A stretch of 64,000 nucleotides of DNA. Origin: Brasenia schreberi (lineage: Eukaryota > Streptophyta > Magnoliopsida > Nymphaeales > Cabombaceae). This document shows positions 61,634-64,000 of this stretch, in pieces. The stretch spans positions 2,943,501 to 3,007,500 of the forward strand of contig JAYKKT010000088.1 of NCBI GenBank assembly GCA_036023115.1. Direction: 5' to 3'. The translations under genes and the position numbers were made by a program. Within the stretch, counting starts at the first letter, position 1; every line of letters starts with the position of its first letter. Below the pieces are notes generated by a model that ran no database searches, had not been told where the DNA came from, and worked only from the letters and a program-made list of their open reading frames with translations.

Positions 61634-62880
61634 TTACTCTGCTTGCTGATTTTTCGTGGTGCTTTTGGTGAATATTGAAAAAATACTGTTTTGTATGATT
61701 TTATCTGATTCACATCAATTCGATTCTTGGACATGATTATATTGTTAGTTTCTGGTTAATGTGTTTTACTTATGGCAAGCATGAAAGAAGGGTTGAAAAC
61801 AAACAACACGACATTTATCCTTCTTTCTCTCTCACACACACCAAAAATAACTCCTCGTTGACCCCTTGGTTATCAGTTATCACTCATGTGAACTGTTTGG
61901 TATAGGGCAATGATTCACTTGGAAAGTGGAACTTGTAAATTCAACTGAATTGCTTCTTGAAACGGCCAAGTTGGTTGCTTTCTATTTGAAATATAACGCA
62001 TTGTTCAAATATTCCACTCATCTTTTGTGTATCTAGAATTTAATTGGACAAGTTTGAGTGTGATGAATTATTCAAGTTTTCACCTGCTGGAGTCTATGAT
62101 TTATAAACTTTTTCAATAGCCTGCTTATTGATTGGTTTTCCCATACGGAGTAGAATTACCATCGCATTTTGTGTATTGTTTATTCCTTTTTGTTCCTTTG
62201 ATGCGAGACATGCTGTAATTCCGATCTTCTCTTAACTGAATTACATGTTTTTGCTCATCAGGTGAGCTTTAGCCAGAATTTAGAACCTGTGGTGTCAATT
62301 AACGCTTCGTTCTGCACTTTGAAAAGTACGAAGAGCTGAACATACAATGGAGACCTTAAATCTGCAGTTTCAATGCTTATTCATGTCCAGCTTATGCATA
62401 TTTCCTGGATGTGAGGAGAAGGTAGTATAAGTACAACGTAGTTTGCATGTTTGGTCATGAAACCACAATATGCAAGGTAACTCTTGTCTTCATGGTTCTG
62501 GTTCTATTTCTCTTAAGCGAAACTCGTGTTACTTCGCACAGTAAAAATTTCCTGCTGTTCGTAAAGCTGATTGCAGAGCTTACCGATAGTTTAGTGCTTC
62601 AAATGCTTACTGATACTCCACAGCATAACTGTGATTCCTAGCATGAGGGCTTCACATTATCGTCGAGTTTGGTGCAGGCCCCAGTCTAAACGAAATGAGG
62701 GACAAAGAACTTGGCTGTTCTGTCATTTAGCAGAGAAGAGGTCCAGGATCCACTGGTTACCTTGTTGTAAGAAGCTGTCTTTTTATGTTTGTTGCTACAA
62801 TACTTTTGGTTCATGCTTCAACTGTTCCGTTTTTCGTAGCTTATGGACCTGTGTTATTGTATTGTGATTGTGCAATTTGA
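61634..62880. other. SKIP 3' flank
   Basis: Probable 3' UTR followed by intergenic DNA. No second gene is recognised; short frames at 62447-62867 lack support. Confidence 0.45.
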
Positions 62881-63080
62881 TGGGTTATATATGTATATAT
62901 ACAGGTGTGTATATGTGTATTATATATGTAAATATACACTACATACACATGTATATGTATACATATATATAAACTATAAGTATACACATAATATTCAGTT
63001 TCCAAACCGTAAAAACCGAACCCATAAACCAAATTTTTGTAAAACCGATTCGGTTCAGTTATTCAGTTATATCACCCCTA
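62881..63080. repeat. TA/TACA microsatellite and CCGGTT-type trace
   Basis: Irregular TATA/TGTATA/TACACA words at 62886-62990, then 'aaaaccgattcggttcagtt' near 63040. Confidence 0.6.
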
Positions 63081-63911
63081 GCTGTTGGTGGGGAATTCGA
63101 CACACAGAGGGTGCATGTATGGGTGTGTCCTCTTGTAAAAAAAATGCTTGCCCTAATTCCAAAGCAGGACACAGATTTTTGAATTTCTTCAAACAAGTCT
63201 GTTCGCACCGCACCCTCGGTTTCAACCCAGTATAGAACTCTGACACTAGGACCCTTTCCAGAAGGCCGATGTTGGGTATTGGGAGATGTGGTGCATGTAG
63301 CCGGAAGTGACGATCCCTTTTTGTCCCTGTTGTAGAATCGGCACGGTGCATGAATGATGCAAACGTGGGGCCGTCCCGGAAAATAATTGGTACAAAGGAA
63401 CTTAGTTTTCCAAATAAGATGACAACAAACTAATTCATGGAACTTCGTGTTGATTTATAGAGGTTCAGGCACTTGAATGTCAGTACCATATGAATCAAAC
63501 ATGGAGCTAGTAGGGAGCTGGAATTGAAGTCTCAGTTTCATGCGAAACCATGATCCTGAGTACCAGTTCCAAGCGTAAATTAAACATGGAACCATGGTTT
63601 CCAGTCTTATGTGGGTTTGAAACTATAGTTTCGGTATGGAAGACCTGACACCATAAACGAAACACACCCTAAAGTTTCATAGCCCTAACATCCACTTAAG
63701 AATCTTAGGATTCGCCATCCAAAAAAAATCAAACTTACGGGACAATTGAGATGAATCCGAACTGAAACGTATTTGGGTCTTTACTTGATACCAGAACTGG
63801 ATTATTTGAATTTGGTTCAGACGACCTATCTGATACATACCCGACTCATCACCAGTTTCTATTTGTGGGGTTTGGACCACTCTGGAATTATAATACGAAT
63901 CAACCTCTGGT
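63081..63911. other. Intergenic with GGTTCC-type repeat words
   Basis: No supported gene. 63470-63860 contains repeated 'ggaaccatggtttcc' and 'ccagaactgg' words, possibly another decayed member of the CCGGTT family. Confidence 0.35.
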
Positions 63912-64000
63912 ACCTAGAGCATTAGCCAGCTCACAGGTTGGGTTCTCTGATACCCACCCACATGTGGCAAGTTCAATCCCTGGGGGGCTCATGCGTCTCT
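63912..64000 (+). mobile_element. tRNA-derived SINE-like copy, cut by the window end
   Basis: The plus strand reads 'gcattagccagctcacaggt' then 'tggg' (A box region) and 'caagttcaatccctgggg' (B box) about 45 bases later. The 3' part lies outside the window. Confidence 0.6.

Overview
This 64-kb window is nuclear DNA of a flowering plant. The evidence is GT-AG introns in plant-type genes, a plant GATA factor, a SKIP/SNW gene, an ITPK gene, plant-type RTE and L1 retrotransposons, tRNA-derived SINEs and very many (TA)n, (GA)n and (CA)n microsatellites. The lineage within angiosperms cannot be fixed from the sequence alone. I saw no bacterial operon, CRISPR array, rRNA gene or convincing tRNA gene.

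Four protein genes are well supported. (1) An inositol-tetrakisphosphate 1-kinase (ITPK) gene on the minus strand at 11546-13313 carries a one-base frameshift near 12222-12224 and probably has a tiny 7-base first coding exon. (2) An 11-exon plus-strand gene at 21883-29568 encodes a 450-residue protein that I do not recognise with certainty; its layout suggests a PEP-carboxykinase N-terminal-type fold without a kinase P-loop. (3) An 8-exon minus-strand gene at 42537-51027 encodes a 566-residue GATA26/27-type zinc-finger protein with a C-terminal ASX/DEUBAD-like region. (4) A SKIP/SNW splicing-factor gene at 59807-61633 (plus) has an intronless CDS and a likely intron in its 5' UTR. Two weaker candidates are a small coiled-coil ORF at 16278-16550 and an orphan coding-like exon at 32126-32623. 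The neighbours share no pathway; this is an ordinary mixed plant gene neighbourhood.

The rest is repeat-rich. A near full-length but dead RTE LINE lies at 7678-11031 (minus) with a 15-bp target-site duplication (TSD). A 5'-truncated RTE lies at 38069-40090 (plus) with a TSD of about 23 bp, and RTE pieces lie near 955-1255, 19535-19860 and 40312-40455. Many solo RTE tails of 40-60 bp are scattered around; one sits in the SKIP 5'-UTR intron inside a perfect 18-bp TSD. An L1 reverse-transcriptase remnant lies at 54963-55437. At least eight tRNA-derived SINE-like copies show A and B boxes. A 1.35-kb element with 22-bp terminal inverted repeats spans 14012-15363, and a 138-bp relative lies at 55562-55699.

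Three further repeat classes recur and are less familiar: hairpin elements bordered by (GA)n/(TA)n microsatellites (2245-2532, 52752-53060, 19911-20362, 28594-28797); a CCGGTT-rich family whose copies often end in a CATGTCTA-like motif; and CGTGTC-rich blocks. I found no new multi-gene biological system. The most interesting leads are the microsatellite-flanked hairpin families, the solo RTE tails, the PEPCK-like protein and the frameshifted ITPK.
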